In this document: positions 21,343 to 29,869 of the stretch, one piece after another | Layout of the letters: each line of letters opens with the position of its first letter | Numbering within the stretch: the first letter of the stretch is position 1 | The notes under the pieces: generated by a model | What the model was told of the DNA's origin: nothing | The model's input: the letters and a program-made list of their open reading frames with translations, nothing else | The model's database searches: none | Translations under genes and position numbers: made by a program | Origin: Brevundimonas vesicularis | GTDB lineage: Bacteria; Pseudomonadota; Alphaproteobacteria; Caulobacterales; Caulobacteraceae | Length of the DNA stretch: 64,000 bases | Assembly (NCBI RefSeq): GCF_027105095.1 | Contig: NZ_CP114278.1 | Location: 2,636,001 to 2,700,000 of the forward strand | Reading direction: 5' to 3'

Positions 21343-23376
21343 TCAATAGCTTAACCGCAGCCCGACGCTGACCGTTCGCGTCGGGCCGTATCCGGCGACG
21401 CCCGTGCCCGTTTCCGAGACCTCGACATCCTCGTCGAACAGATTGTCCGCCGCCATCCAAAGAGTCGCGTTCCGCGTGAAGGCCCACTCCCCTCGCGCAT
21501 CCAGCGTCACGGCGGCGTCCAGCACCCGGCTGTTCAGATCATCGTCGAACCGTCTCGATTCATAACGTGCGGCCAGCGCCAGGGTCAGTCGATCGGTCGC
21601 GCGCCAATCCAGCCCGGCCGTGGCGCTCCACTCCGGCGCCTGTGCGGGACGCAAGCCGGTCAGTTGCGCGGCGGACGATCCGCCGTCGATCTCGGCGTCG
21701 GTCCAGGACGCAGCGGCGTTCAGCGACACCGCTGACGACAGGTCCAGCGCCCCCGTCAGTTCCACGCCCCAGGCGTCGATGGTCCCGGCGTTCTGGCGCT
21801 GGCGCAGCACCCCGCCCGCCGGCACGAACCCGGCGCGCGGGAAGGTCGCCGGCCCGGACCCGATCGTCACATTGACGATGGCGTCCTCGATCTGGTTCCA
21901 GAACACCGACGCGCCCCAACGCACGCCCTCGCGGTCGAAGGCCAAGCCCGTCTCCACGCCCGTCAGCGTTTCCGGCGTCAGGGCGGCGTTGGCCTCGGTG
22001 ATGTCGTTGCCGACGCGGAACGGCCGATGCAGTTCGTTCAAGGTGGCGGGCCTGAACCCGGAATAGGCCGCCGCCCGCGCCGCATAGCCGCCGCCCAGAT
22101 CACGCCGCACGGCCAGGCGCGCGCTGACCACCTCGCCCGACCGATCCGGATCGCTTTCATTCAGCAGGACGGCGCCGGTCGCCAGCGTGTTCTCCTGACG
22201 GAATCCGCCGGTATTCTCCCACCGATCCACCCGCAGTCCGCCCGCGACCAGCCAGTCGGCCGCGCTCCAGGACGCATCGACATAGGCGCCGGCTACCGCC
22301 GTTTCCCCGCCCGCACGCCGAATGCGGGTGAAGCCTGCCCCCGTCGGATTGCTGAACAGTTCGTTGGTCTCGCCGTCGTTGAAGCGCGCATCGGCGCCCA
22401 GCTCCCACTCCAGCCGTCCGCCCGCGAAATCCGCCCTGCGACGGCGCAGCGCCGCGTTCAGTCCCCATCCCGTCGCGGGCGTCTTGAACTGGTTGTTGGC
22501 GGGCGTCGTGGTCGATCGATCGGCCGACACCGAGGCCGAACTGTTGGCCAGATTGCTGTCGATCCGCCACGTCTGCAGCCGCCAGCCATAGCCGTCGGCC
22601 GACGGCGCCTGCGCCGCCGTGGCGCTCAGGCTGTGCCCGCTGGCGTTGGCGCGCGTTCCGGCCAGACCCGATCCGCGATCGTCTTCCCAGGTCGCCGCCC
22701 GCACCGACAGGTTCGCCTGTCCCAAGGCCGTATCGACCCGCAGCGCTGCACTTCGGCTGTCGAGATCCAGCGGCGTATCCGCGGCGCCTGCCGCCGGCCC
22801 GCGCACCGGCACATAGCCGTCGCTGACTTCGCGCAAGCCGCTCAGCGTCACCGCCAAAGGTCCCAGTCGGCTGGAGGCGGAGCCCGCCGCCCGCAACCCG
22901 CCGCGCTCGGACGCGGACACATCCAGCGCGCCGCCTTTCCCGCGTTCACGCAGGGTGATCGTGCCCGTCAGCGCGCCCGCGCCATAGGGGCCCGAGCCCG
23001 CGCCCCGGATTACGTCCAGGCTCTCCAGAGACTCCGGCGTCGCCTGGGACCAGATGACCCAGCCCCCGAACGGATCGTTCAGCGGCACGCCGTCCAGCAG
23101 CACCAGCGTCCGTCCCGCCCCCGAGGGCGCGATGGCCCTCAACGAAATCCCTTGCGTCGTCGGATTGGCCGCCGCGCTGCTGGTGCGTCGAAACAGCGAC
23201 ACCGCCGGCACGGACCGTAGCGCCTCATCCAGACGCGACGACCGGGACAGCACCGCCTCGTCGATCCGCACCACGGAAAACGCAGCATCGGCCGCCGCTG
23301 GCGGCAGACGCGCTGCGGTGACGACGATCTCGGGCAAAGCAGTGGGCGTGACGGGGGGAGGAACGTCCTGGATCAT
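21343..23376 (-). CDS. TonB-dependent receptor lacking an evident signal peptide
   Basis: A 677-residue outer-membrane receptor: TonB-box-like EIVVTAARLP, plug domain (SLRAIAPSGAGRTLVLLDGVPLNDPFGG, VIRGAGSGPYGAGALTGTI), then a 22-strand-type beta-barrel rich in alternating residues, ending in GLRLSY with a terminal aromatic residue. The substrate is unknown. The only available start (ATG 23374-23376) is followed directly by MIQDVPPPVTPT, with no hydrophobic leader, and a TAG lies in frame five codons upstream. The leader may therefore be lost or displaced by an indel. A 9-bp stem hairpin sits in the presumed leader. Confidence 0.88.
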   Translation of the reverse strand: MIQDVPPPVTPTALPEIVVTAARLPPAAADAAFSVVRIDEAVLSRSSRLDEALRSVPAVSLFRRTSSAAANPTTQGISLRAIAPSGAGRTLVLLDGVPLNDPFGGWVIWSQATPESLESLDVIRGAGSGPYGAGALTGTITLRERGKGGALDVSASERGGLRAAGSASSRLGPLAVTLSGLREVSDGYVPVRGPAAGAADTPLDLDSRSAALRVDTALGQANLSVRAATWEDDRGSGLAGTRANASGHSLSATAAQAPSADGYGWRLQTWRIDSNLANSSASVSADRSTTTPANNQFKTPATGWGLNAALRRRRADFAGGRLEWELGADARFNDGETNELFSNPTGAGFTRIRRAGGETAVAGAYVDASWSAADWLVAGGLRVDRWENTGGFRQENTLATGAVLLNESDPDRSGEVVSARLAVRRDLGGGYAARAAAYSGFRPATLNELHRPFRVGNDITEANAALTPETLTGVETGLAFDREGVRWGASVFWNQIEDAIVNVTIGSGPATFPRAGFVPAGGVLRQRQNAGTIDAWGVELTGALDLSSAVSLNAAASWTDAEIDGGSSAAQLTGLRPAQAPEWSATAGLDWRATDRLTLALAARYESRRFDDDLNSRVLDAAVTLDARGEWAFTRNATLWMAADNLFDEDVEVSETGTGVAGYGPTRTVSVGLRLSY

Positions 23377-23389
23377 GCGCCGTCCCTAC

Positions 23390-23414
23390 GGCTTTGCCAC
23401 CCGAGGGCAAAGCC
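23390..23414 (-). promoter_or_regulatory. Perfect hairpin just upstream of the TonB receptor start
   Basis: GGCTTTGCC (23390-23398) and GGCAAAGCC (23406-23414) form a 9-bp perfect stem with a 7-nt loop, ending about 13 nt before the ATG at 23376. No T tract follows, so it is not a classical terminator. It could control translation or be a remnant of the lost leader. Confidence 0.45.
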
Positions 23415-23919
23415 TGGCCTCAAAAAGAAAAAAGAATCGTCAGGCCCAGACCACATCGATACGGGGCGTGAGCGCATTGTTCCGCCGGCACAGTGAGATC
23501 GGCGTGCATAGCATGCTGCGGATTTGGTCCCGGTTCTGGATGACGCGGGTCGCAAGTTTGGGCGTGAGATGGCAGGGGACGCCTCAAGATCCGAACAGGC
23601 TAGGCGGTCGAGTGGGGCGGCCAAGCCGCCTGACAGCGCACTCTTCTGCGCCGTCTCCAGGACCTTTGGCCGCGCGGCGGCGCGCGCTTCCGCATGCCGG
23701 ACATGCAGGGCAGGTCGGTGGCGCGGACACCATGCAGGCGGACGGAATCAGCAGCGGGACAGGCCTGATCGAAACACTAGAGGAAAGGACGATCGCCCGA
23801 TCGGCGGTCCGCAAGCGGACCAGTCGCTCCTATGTCGAACGAGCGGTATGCTCTTATCTCGACGCGATCGCGCGAGATGTCGTCGGTCGGGAGACAACTT
23901 CCCCGTCCCGCCTGTGGAC

Positions 23920-23968
23920 GGTGCTGAGACGTCGGTCCGCGAGCCTGCGGATACGACGTCTCAGCACC
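23920..23968 (-). terminator. Hairpin after the second TonB receptor gene
   Basis: GGTGCTGAGACGTC (23920-23933) pairs perfectly with GACGTCTCAGCACC (23955-23968), a 14-bp stem with a 21-nt loop, starting 6 bp past the stop at 23975. It lacks a clear T tract on the minus strand, so it may stabilise the 3' end rather than act as a factor-independent terminator. Confidence 0.5.
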
Positions 23969-23974
23969 TGCGGA

Positions 23975-26212
23975 TCAAAACCGCTTGGTCAGTTGCACGC
24001 CATAGGTGCGCGGTTCGTTAACGAAGGCCGTCAGGTTGTTGAAGTCGATGGCGCCGATCACATTCTCTTCGTCCGTCAGGTTGCGGACGTAGGCGGCGGC
24101 CTCGATACCGCGCGACAGATCACGCCAGCCTGCGCGCAGCCCGCCTTCGAAATGCGTGTCCTGCATGAACTCGACCGATTCATAGAGGAACAGGTTGAAG
24201 TTCTTCTGCATGACCCAGTCGGTCGAGGCGAACAGCTCGGTGTCGTTCCCCAACGACCGGACGTAGTTCAGCGTCAGGTTGGCGGTGTATTCCGGCGCCT
24301 GGGGGAAGGGATTGCCGTCGATGGCGGCGCGACGGGTGGCGCCCACCATGACGATGGGATCGGTCACGGTGCAGTTGGAGCCGCAGACGGCGACCAAGAG
24401 ATCCTTGTCCTTGATCTCGGTATGGTTCCAGGCGCCGCCGGCCGCCAGGCTGAAGCCCGCGCCCAGATCGATGTCGCCGTCCAGCTCCAGGCCGTATCCC
24501 TCGCCCTTCTTGGCGTTGATCAGGCGGTTGGAGTTGTCCGCACCGCCGATGGCGGTGAACTGCATGTCGCTGACTTCATAGACATAGGCGGTGGCGTTGA
24601 AGCGCGCCCGGCCGTCCATCATCCGCGCCTTCAGACCCGTTTCGTAGGACATGACGGTCTCGGAGTTCGCCGTCGTCAGGACCGGCAGGTTGCGGCCCTG
24701 GATCGACGGGCCGCGATAGCCCTTGGCCACGCGCGCGAACAGGTTCAGGTCGTCGTTCACCTGATAGACCACGCTGACGTCCCAGCTGACCTGCTGGTCC
24801 CCGACCGACACGGCGCCCTGGCCGCCAACCGGCGTTCCGACCACGATCCGGCCGTTGTAGTGGCGATTGTCGTCGGTGTAGCGCAGACCCGCCGTCACCT
24901 TCAGCGCCTCGGTCACCTTGTAGCTGCCTTGGCCGAAGATCGACCAGGAATCGGACTTCTGCACGATATCGGTGATCTTGGTTGGGATCAGACCGCCAAC
25001 GCCGTTGAACGTGCCGCTGACGAGGTTGAAGCGCTCGTCCCAATAGAAGGCGCCGACCTGCCAGCCGACCCGCCCGTCGCCGTTCGAGGCCAGGCGCAGC
25101 TCATAGGTGTTCTGCAGCAGGTCGCTGGCAAGGGTGCCGGTCTCGGAGTTGAACGGGGTCTTGTAGGAAGCAGTCGCCGGGGCGGTGGCCACGCCGCCGT
25201 CGATGTCGCCGTCGCCCTGGGACCAGCCCTGATAAGAGCCGACGATGCCCGTCAGGATGGCGGGACCGAAGTCATAGGCCACCTTCAACGATTCGGACGT
25301 CGTCTTCTGCTTCTGGAAGTTGTTGCGGCCGCCGTCGTAATAGACGGTGTCGCGGTCGAAGTTGTCGTTCAGCTTGTTGGAGCCCTTGGTCAGGGCGTTG
25401 GCGCGGTTCATCGTGCCCGTGCCGTCATAGTCGCGGGCCTGCAGCGTCAGCAGGGTCGATAGCCGATCGGTCGGCGTCCAGGCGACGTGAACGCGCGCGG
25501 CCAGATCGTCGAAGCCGCCCAGATCATCCTTGTCGGGATTGGCGAACGACGGATTGTAGGCATTGTTCACCCAGTCGTCGCGATGGTTCCACAGGATGGC
25601 GCCGCGCACCTGAAGCGTGTCCGACGCCGGCAGGGTGACGGCCGCCTCGGCCCGGGTCGAACCCAGGTTGCCATAGGTCAGCGAGCCGAAGCCGGTGAAG
25701 TCGTCCGACGGCTTGACGGTGTCGATCTTGACCACGCCTGCGGGCGTGTTGCGGCCGAACAGCGTGCCCTGCGGGCCGCGCAGAACCTCCAGCTGCTGCA
25801 CGTCGAACAGGGGAAAGCCCTTCAGATAGACGCTCTCCAGCACGACGTCGTCCAGCACGACCGACACCGGCTGCGAGGCGGTGAAGTCGAAATCCACATT
25901 GCCCAGGCCGCGAATGTAGAAGCGCGGCGCGTAACGGCCGTTCGAGCTTTCGACCTGCAGGCTGGGCACGCGGCCCGACAGCGACAGGATGTCGGCGCCG
26001 CCGGCCGAAACCTCCTGCAGCGTCTGCGGGCTCAAGGCGGTGACGGCGAACGGCACGTCGCGGATGTTCTCGCTGCGGCGCTGGGCGGTGACGACGATGT
26101 CGTCGACGCCGGCGGGCTCAATGGCGGCGTCCGTCGTCTGGGCGAGAACCGAGCCGGCGCTCAACAGGGCGATGCCGCTGACGGTGGCGGCCAGAAGGGC
26201 TTGGCGAAGCAT
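23975..26212 (-). CDS. TonB-dependent receptor
   Basis: A 745-residue outer-membrane receptor with a clear signal peptide (MLRQALLAATVSGIALLSAGSVLAQ). The TonB-box-like DDIVVTAQRRSENIRDVPFAV is followed by a plug (YIRGLGNVDFDFTASQ, VLRGPQGTLFGRNTPAGVV) and a barrel that ends RTYGVQLTKRF with a terminal Phe. The RRSENIRDVP and GPQGTLFGRN signatures mark the large group typical of Caulobacterales and sphingomonads. Substrate unknown. It is divergent from the metallophosphoesterase gene with 250 bp between starts, so a shared phosphate or nucleotide scavenging role is possible but unproven. Confidence 0.93.
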   Translation of the reverse strand: MLRQALLAATVSGIALLSAGSVLAQTTDAAIEPAGVDDIVVTAQRRSENIRDVPFAVTALSPQTLQEVSAGGADILSLSGRVPSLQVESSNGRYAPRFYIRGLGNVDFDFTASQPVSVVLDDVVLESVYLKGFPLFDVQQLEVLRGPQGTLFGRNTPAGVVKIDTVKPSDDFTGFGSLTYGNLGSTRAEAAVTLPASDTLQVRGAILWNHRDDWVNNAYNPSFANPDKDDLGGFDDLAARVHVAWTPTDRLSTLLTLQARDYDGTGTMNRANALTKGSNKLNDNFDRDTVYYDGGRNNFQKQKTTSESLKVAYDFGPAILTGIVGSYQGWSQGDGDIDGGVATAPATASYKTPFNSETGTLASDLLQNTYELRLASNGDGRVGWQVGAFYWDERFNLVSGTFNGVGGLIPTKITDIVQKSDSWSIFGQGSYKVTEALKVTAGLRYTDDNRHYNGRIVVGTPVGGQGAVSVGDQQVSWDVSVVYQVNDDLNLFARVAKGYRGPSIQGRNLPVLTTANSETVMSYETGLKARMMDGRARFNATAYVYEVSDMQFTAIGGADNSNRLINAKKGEGYGLELDGDIDLGAGFSLAAGGAWNHTEIKDKDLLVAVCGSNCTVTDPIVMVGATRRAAIDGNPFPQAPEYTANLTLNYVRSLGNDTELFASTDWVMQKNFNLFLYESVEFMQDTHFEGGLRAGWRDLSRGIEAAAYVRNLTDEENVIGAIDFNNLTAFVNEPRTYGVQLTKRF

Positions 26213-26461
26213 GATCGAGATTTCCTTGGCGACAGGGGAGGACGTGTCGCGCGAGGCCGTAAAGCTTCACAGCCATGGCCGCCAGTGCAGAGCGGACCTG
26301 TTTCTTGAACCTTTGAAGACGCGGCCACACCCGTGTGACAATCTGTCTTTGGGCGGGGGCTGCAGGGTGCGGCGCCATTGTGCTGGGGCGCCCGAAATGC
26401 GAACCTGAACAGCTGCGTGAGTTCGCTCCGCACGTCCTCCTCGACATCGTTTGGATCGCGT

Positions 26462-27817
26462 ATGCCTCTCGTCACGCCCTCCCGTCGCCGGCTGCTTCAA
26501 CTCGCCGGGGCGACGGCGATCACGCCAGGGCTGATCGGCATGAAGCCGGCGCATGTGATCGGCCGCGTGCTCGCCGTGTCGGACATGCACTCGGCCTATG
26601 AGCGAACCGCGCAGTTGCTGGCCGCCTTCGAGACCGAAGTCCGCGCCAACCCGGTCCCGCACGTCATCGCCATTGACGGCGACATCTTCGAACACGGAAA
26701 TGTCGTCGCCGCGCGGTCTGGCGGCGTGATCGACTGGGCCTTCCTGGCGGCCTTGCCGGCGATCGCGCCCACCGTGTTCAACCTGGGCAATCACGACAAC
26801 GACCTCACCCCCGACCTGGCTGACGTCGTCGCGCGCCTGAAGGGTCTGCGGATCCAGGTTGTCAGCACCATCGGCGATACGCGCACGGGCGCCGGCTATG
26901 CTCACGCGTCCACGACCCTGCCTTTCGGCCGCCGTTCGCTGCGGGTCGTAGGCCTGGCGACCAATGCGCTGACCACCTATCCCAAGGCGTCTCGCGAGCA
27001 TTTGTCGATCCCCGTCGCCGCCGACTGGGCGAGCGCCAATCTCGCCGGAGCTCTGGCCGACGCCGACCTCGTCATGGTCATGAGCCACGCCGGGGTGACC
27101 GCCGACCGGGATATCCTGCCGCTGCTGCCGGACGGCAGCCTGATGGTCGGCGGTCACAACCACCTGCTGTTCCAGCACCGCCAGGGCCGCAGCGCCTATG
27201 TCCATACCGGTTCCTGGACCGCGGCCTATACGGTAGCCGAGTTCCTGTCAGACGGCTCGGTCGCGGCGCAGTCGCGCGCCGTCGCGCGGGATGCCCCCGC
27301 CTCTCCTGCGTTGGCGGACCTGATCGCCGCGACTCTCGCCGCCAATCTGACCGATGAGGAGCGAACCATTCTAGGAAGCAGCCCTCGCGCCCTGTCGCTG
27401 GGCGATACGGGACGGCGTGTCGCCGCCGGACTGGCCCAGGCGACCGGGGCCGACGCCGGCTTTATCGGCCACACCACCCTGGGGACCGGCGTCCCGGCCG
27501 GGCCGGTCAGCCGCTACGATTTTGATTCCATCGTCCGCTTTGACGGCAAGCTGATGATCGCCACGGTGTCACGCGCAGAGTTGGAACGCGTCATGCCTCG
27601 CGCCAATCAGGACCGCGCGATGCCCCTGGCCGACCGTAGCGGTGACTTCCTTTATGCGGCGGTGGTTTCACCGAAAGCCGATCAGGTTCGCATCGTTACC
27701 ACCGACTGGTGCGCCACGAACCAAGGCGAGTATTTCGGAGTAACGGACCTTCGTTTCGAAGCGATCGCTGAAGCGACCGTGAAACGCGCTGCAGCCGCCG
27801 CGCTCCTGGAGTTTTGA
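26462..27817 (+). CDS. Tat-exported metallophosphoesterase / 5'-nucleotidase-like
   Basis: A 451-residue protein. Its N-terminus has a twin-arginine-like leader (SRRRLLQLAGATAI) ahead of a calcineurin-type phosphoesterase domain: LAVSDMHSAY (metal Asp and His), IDGDIFE, NLGNHDND, MVMSHAGVTAD and VGGHNHLLF with successive metal ligands. Residues about 300-450 look like a 5'-nucleotidase C-terminal domain (RYDFDSIVRFDGKLMIATVSRAEL). It probably hydrolyses nucleotides or sugar phosphates in the periplasm. ATG 26462 is chosen over an upstream in-frame start because the leader then fits. It is the last backbone gene before the island. Confidence 0.85.
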   Translation: MPLVTPSRRRLLQLAGATAITPGLIGMKPAHVIGRVLAVSDMHSAYERTAQLLAAFETEVRANPVPHVIAIDGDIFEHGNVVAARSGGVIDWAFLAALPAIAPTVFNLGNHDNDLTPDLADVVARLKGLRIQVVSTIGDTRTGAGYAHASTTLPFGRRSLRVVGLATNALTTYPKASREHLSIPVAADWASANLAGALADADLVMVMSHAGVTADRDILPLLPDGSLMVGGHNHLLFQHRQGRSAYVHTGSWTAAYTVAEFLSDGSVAAQSRAVARDAPASPALADLIAATLAANLTDEERTILGSSPRALSLGDTGRRVAAGLAQATGADAGFIGHTTLGTGVPAGPVSRYDFDSIVRFDGKLMIATVSRAELERVMPRANQDRAMPLADRSGDFLYAAVVSPKADQVRIVTTDWCATNQGEYFGVTDLRFEAIAEATVKRAAAAALLEF

Positions 27818-27903
27818 GGGCTCAGCCGCCACACACCTGACCGCTTGGCTGCGTCTGAAGCCTTTGTGCGGGGGACAGGGTGCGTAGATCGGGCTTGGAA
27901 ACC

Positions 27904-27938
27904 AAAAAGCCGCTAGATCGATGATCCAGCGGCTTTTT
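27904..27938. terminator. Bidirectional terminator next to the island's left att site
   Basis: AAAAAGCCGCT (27904-27914) and AGCGGCTTTTT (27928-27938) form an 11-bp stem with A5/T5 flanks on each side, so it can stop transcription in both directions. Before island insertion it would have lain directly 3' of tRNA-fMet on the minus strand. It now serves the upstream metallophosphoesterase gene. Confidence 0.75.
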
Positions 27939-27945
27939 GTTATTC

Positions 27946-27990
27946 TGGGTGCGGGAGTAGGATTTGAACCTACGACCTTCAGGTTATGAG
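27946..27990 (-). repeat. Left attachment site: orphan 3' half of tRNA-fMet
   Basis: The 45 bp are identical to 62000-62044 and cover the tRNA-fMet sequence from the anticodon loop (CAT) to the CCA end on the minus strand. The match stops at 27990, after which the sequences diverge. This is the expected duplicated att site produced by a tRNA-targeting tyrosine integrase. Confidence 0.92.
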
Positions 27991-28132
27991 AACGATTTTT
28001 AGAGTTTTCACTTCTCGCGACGGCGCTTCTTATTGAACGCTAAACCCCTACTATGCCTGACTTTCTGTTGACGCCCCAGCCATTCTGACTCACCGTTTCT
28101 GCGATCTATTTCGCCCTGCTTTTCCGCCAACC

Positions 28133-28153
28133 GCTTCCATATTGCTTCCACGG
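28133..28153 (+). promoter_or_regulatory. Putative integrase arm sites, left end
   Basis: GCTTCCA occurs at 28133-28139 and 28144-28150, spaced 11 bp, the second followed by CGG. The same pair with the same spacing and the same CGG occurs at 61911-61931 near the other end, suggesting arm-type binding sites for the integrase. Confidence 0.5.
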
Positions 28154-28200
28154 AACAACCGGCTTGAAACGCGGCGACATCGTCAGAAAAGGACTTGGAG

Positions 28201-29364
28201 ATGGCCAGCGAGAAGTTGAGCAAGCGCGTGGTGGACCGCCTCGAGGCTCGCGCCAGAGATTACATTATTTTCGATGGCGAGTTGCCGGGTTTCGGCGTCC
28301 GCGTGATGCCAAATGGCAAACGCTTCTATCTGATCCAGTATCGGCGGCACGGCCGAACGCGACGCATGGCGCTGGGCCAGCATGGCGTCGTGACGGCCGA
28401 GATCGCGCGACGAGAGGCCAACCGGATGCTGGGCGCCGTTCGCGGCGGCGGGGCCGATCCAGCGACGTTGCGCGACATGGAGCGTCAGGCAGCGACGGTT
28501 CAGGAGTTGGGAGCGCGCTTCCTCAAGGAACATGTCGCCGTGCGCTGCAAGCCGACCACCGAGTACGAGTACAAGCGAGCCATTCAGTTCTTCATCAATC
28601 CGTTCTTCGGCAAACAGAGGGTTCGGACAGTGACCTCTGCCGACGTGGCGGAGTTGCATGGGAAGTATGCCCATACCCCCTACCAATCGAACCGGGTCCT
28701 AGGCGTTCTCTCCAAGATGATGAACCTGGCCGAGGTCTGGGGCATGCGGGACAAGCGCACCAATCCATGCGACGACGTGAAGGCCTTCCCCGAGCGCAAG
28801 CGAGAGCGCTTCCTGTCGCCCGAAGAGATCGAGCGCCTGGGCGCGGCCCTTCAAGAGGCCGAGCGCACAGGCGCAGAAAGCCGTTTCGCCGTCGCCGCCT
28901 TCAGGCTGCTGCTGCTCACCGGCTGCCGCCTGCGCGAAATCCAGACATTGAAGTGGAGCTATATCGACTTCAGGGCTGGCCGCTTCCGGCTGCCGGACAG
29001 CAAGACCGGAGCGAAGACGGTCTACCTGGGCGACGCCGTCGTCGAACTGCTGCGCAAGCTGCCTGAGGTGGACGGCAATCCCTACGTCATCGTCGGCAAG
29101 TTGGAAGGAAGCCACCTCACCGATCTCCAGCATCCGTGGCGGCGCATTCGTAAGACTGCCAACCTGGAAGACGTTCGCATTCACGACCTTCGCCACACCT
29201 ATGCGTCGGACGGCGTCTTGGCGGGCGAAGGCTTGCCGATGATCGGCAAGCTATTGGGACACACTCAGGTTCAGACCACCGCCCGGTATGCGCACCTTGC
29301 CGACCACCCGGTGAGAGAAGCGGCGACGCGGATCGCGGGACGGCTGGCGTCAGCGCTGGGGTGA
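28201..29364 (+). CDS. int: Tyrosine site-specific integrase
   Basis: A 387-residue phage-type integrase. The N-terminal DUF4102-like arm-binding part shows FDGELPGFGVRVMPNGKRFY and YRRHGRTRRMALGQHG; a SAM-like core-binding domain follows (residues about 100-190); the C-terminal catalytic domain has the active-site Arg in TGCRLREI, HDLRHTYAS (His-x-x-Arg), LGHTQVQTTARYAHL with the Tyr nucleophile. ATG 28201 has GGACTTGGAG upstream and is preferred to the in-frame TTG at 28195. Location next to an att copy indicates that it inserts this island at tRNA-fMet. Confidence 0.95.
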   Translation: MASEKLSKRVVDRLEARARDYIIFDGELPGFGVRVMPNGKRFYLIQYRRHGRTRRMALGQHGVVTAEIARREANRMLGAVRGGGADPATLRDMERQAATVQELGARFLKEHVAVRCKPTTEYEYKRAIQFFINPFFGKQRVRTVTSADVAELHGKYAHTPYQSNRVLGVLSKMMNLAEVWGMRDKRTNPCDDVKAFPERKRERFLSPEEIERLGAALQEAERTGAESRFAVAAFRLLLLTGCRLREIQTLKWSYIDFRAGRFRLPDSKTGAKTVYLGDAVVELLRKLPEVDGNPYVIVGKLEGSHLTDLQHPWRRIRKTANLEDVRIHDLRHTYASDGVLAGEGLPMIGKLLGHTQVQTTARYAHLADHPVREAATRIAGRLASALG

Positions 29365-29480
29365 AGCTGGGCCACCTCCAGATAGCCCTCTCACCTCGAT
29401 TGACGGTCGCCCTGGCGATGTCAGAGAACGCCGATCAACATCGTAACGGCCGCTCAACCTTCAGCGAGCATCGTGTGCTG

Positions 29481-29798
29481 ATGCGCCGAAAATCGCCCCA
29501 TAGATCTCACCGGCAAGCGCCCCCTGCTCGCCCCTTCCAGCTACCTTTTGCTGCCGTCGTCGGCCTAACCGCTGTTGTGGCTTTTGCCCTGACCTGGTTC
29601 GCGATCACGCCATCAGCTCCTCGCGCAGCAGTCGCGTCATATGTCAAAGTGCGCACGACCGATCAGCATTACAGCGGCTGCACGGCCGTGCGGGCAGCCG
29701 GCCGAAAAGACATCCCCAGTTGGGATCCCTCATATCGCTCCTGGATGGACGGCGATGGTGACGGCCTCGCCTGCGAGCCGCCGCGTGGCGGCTATTGA
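29481..29798 (+). CDS. Small membrane-anchored excalibur-domain protein
   Basis: A 105-residue protein with one transmembrane or signal-anchor segment (FAAVVGLTAVVAFALTWFAI) and a C-terminal excalibur calcium-binding motif (YSGCTAVRAAGRKDI ... MDGDGDGLACEPP), whose Asp-rich loop resembles an EF hand. The two cysteines flanking the motif are conserved in this family. The start is uncertain: ATG 29418 and a GTG at 29361 are also in frame. It follows the integrase by about 115 bp; role unknown, possibly a secreted nuclease accessory. Confidence 0.7.
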   Translation: MRRKSPHRSHRQAPPARPFQLPFAAVVGLTAVVAFALTWFAITPSAPRAAVASYVKVRTTDQHYSGCTAVRAAGRKDIPSWDPSYRSWMDGDGDGLACEPPRGGY

Positions 29799-29869
29799 TC
29801 CGCTTTGCGCCAGTAGCGGTCATTCACTCACCGCCGGAAACCGGACCTCGGCAACACACCTAGGTGAGC

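Larger units (their letters stand above)
23377..23974. other. 598-bp gap between two TonB receptor genes
   Basis: No convincing gene. It contains a perfect hairpin (23390-23414), a T-rich stretch on the minus strand near 23421-23437, and a 14-bp inverted repeat near the right edge. An open frame on the plus strand from ATG 23732 (with LIETLEERTIARSAVRKR) runs into the antisense of the next gene and has no recognised family. I looked for a cobalamin riboswitch upstream of the left receptor and found no B12-box-like sequence. Confidence 0.5.

Noticed and set aside
23377..23600. Cobalamin riboswitch upstream of the left TonB receptor
   Set aside because: No B12-box-like sequence or other riboswitch core was found on the minus strand; only a simple hairpin is present.
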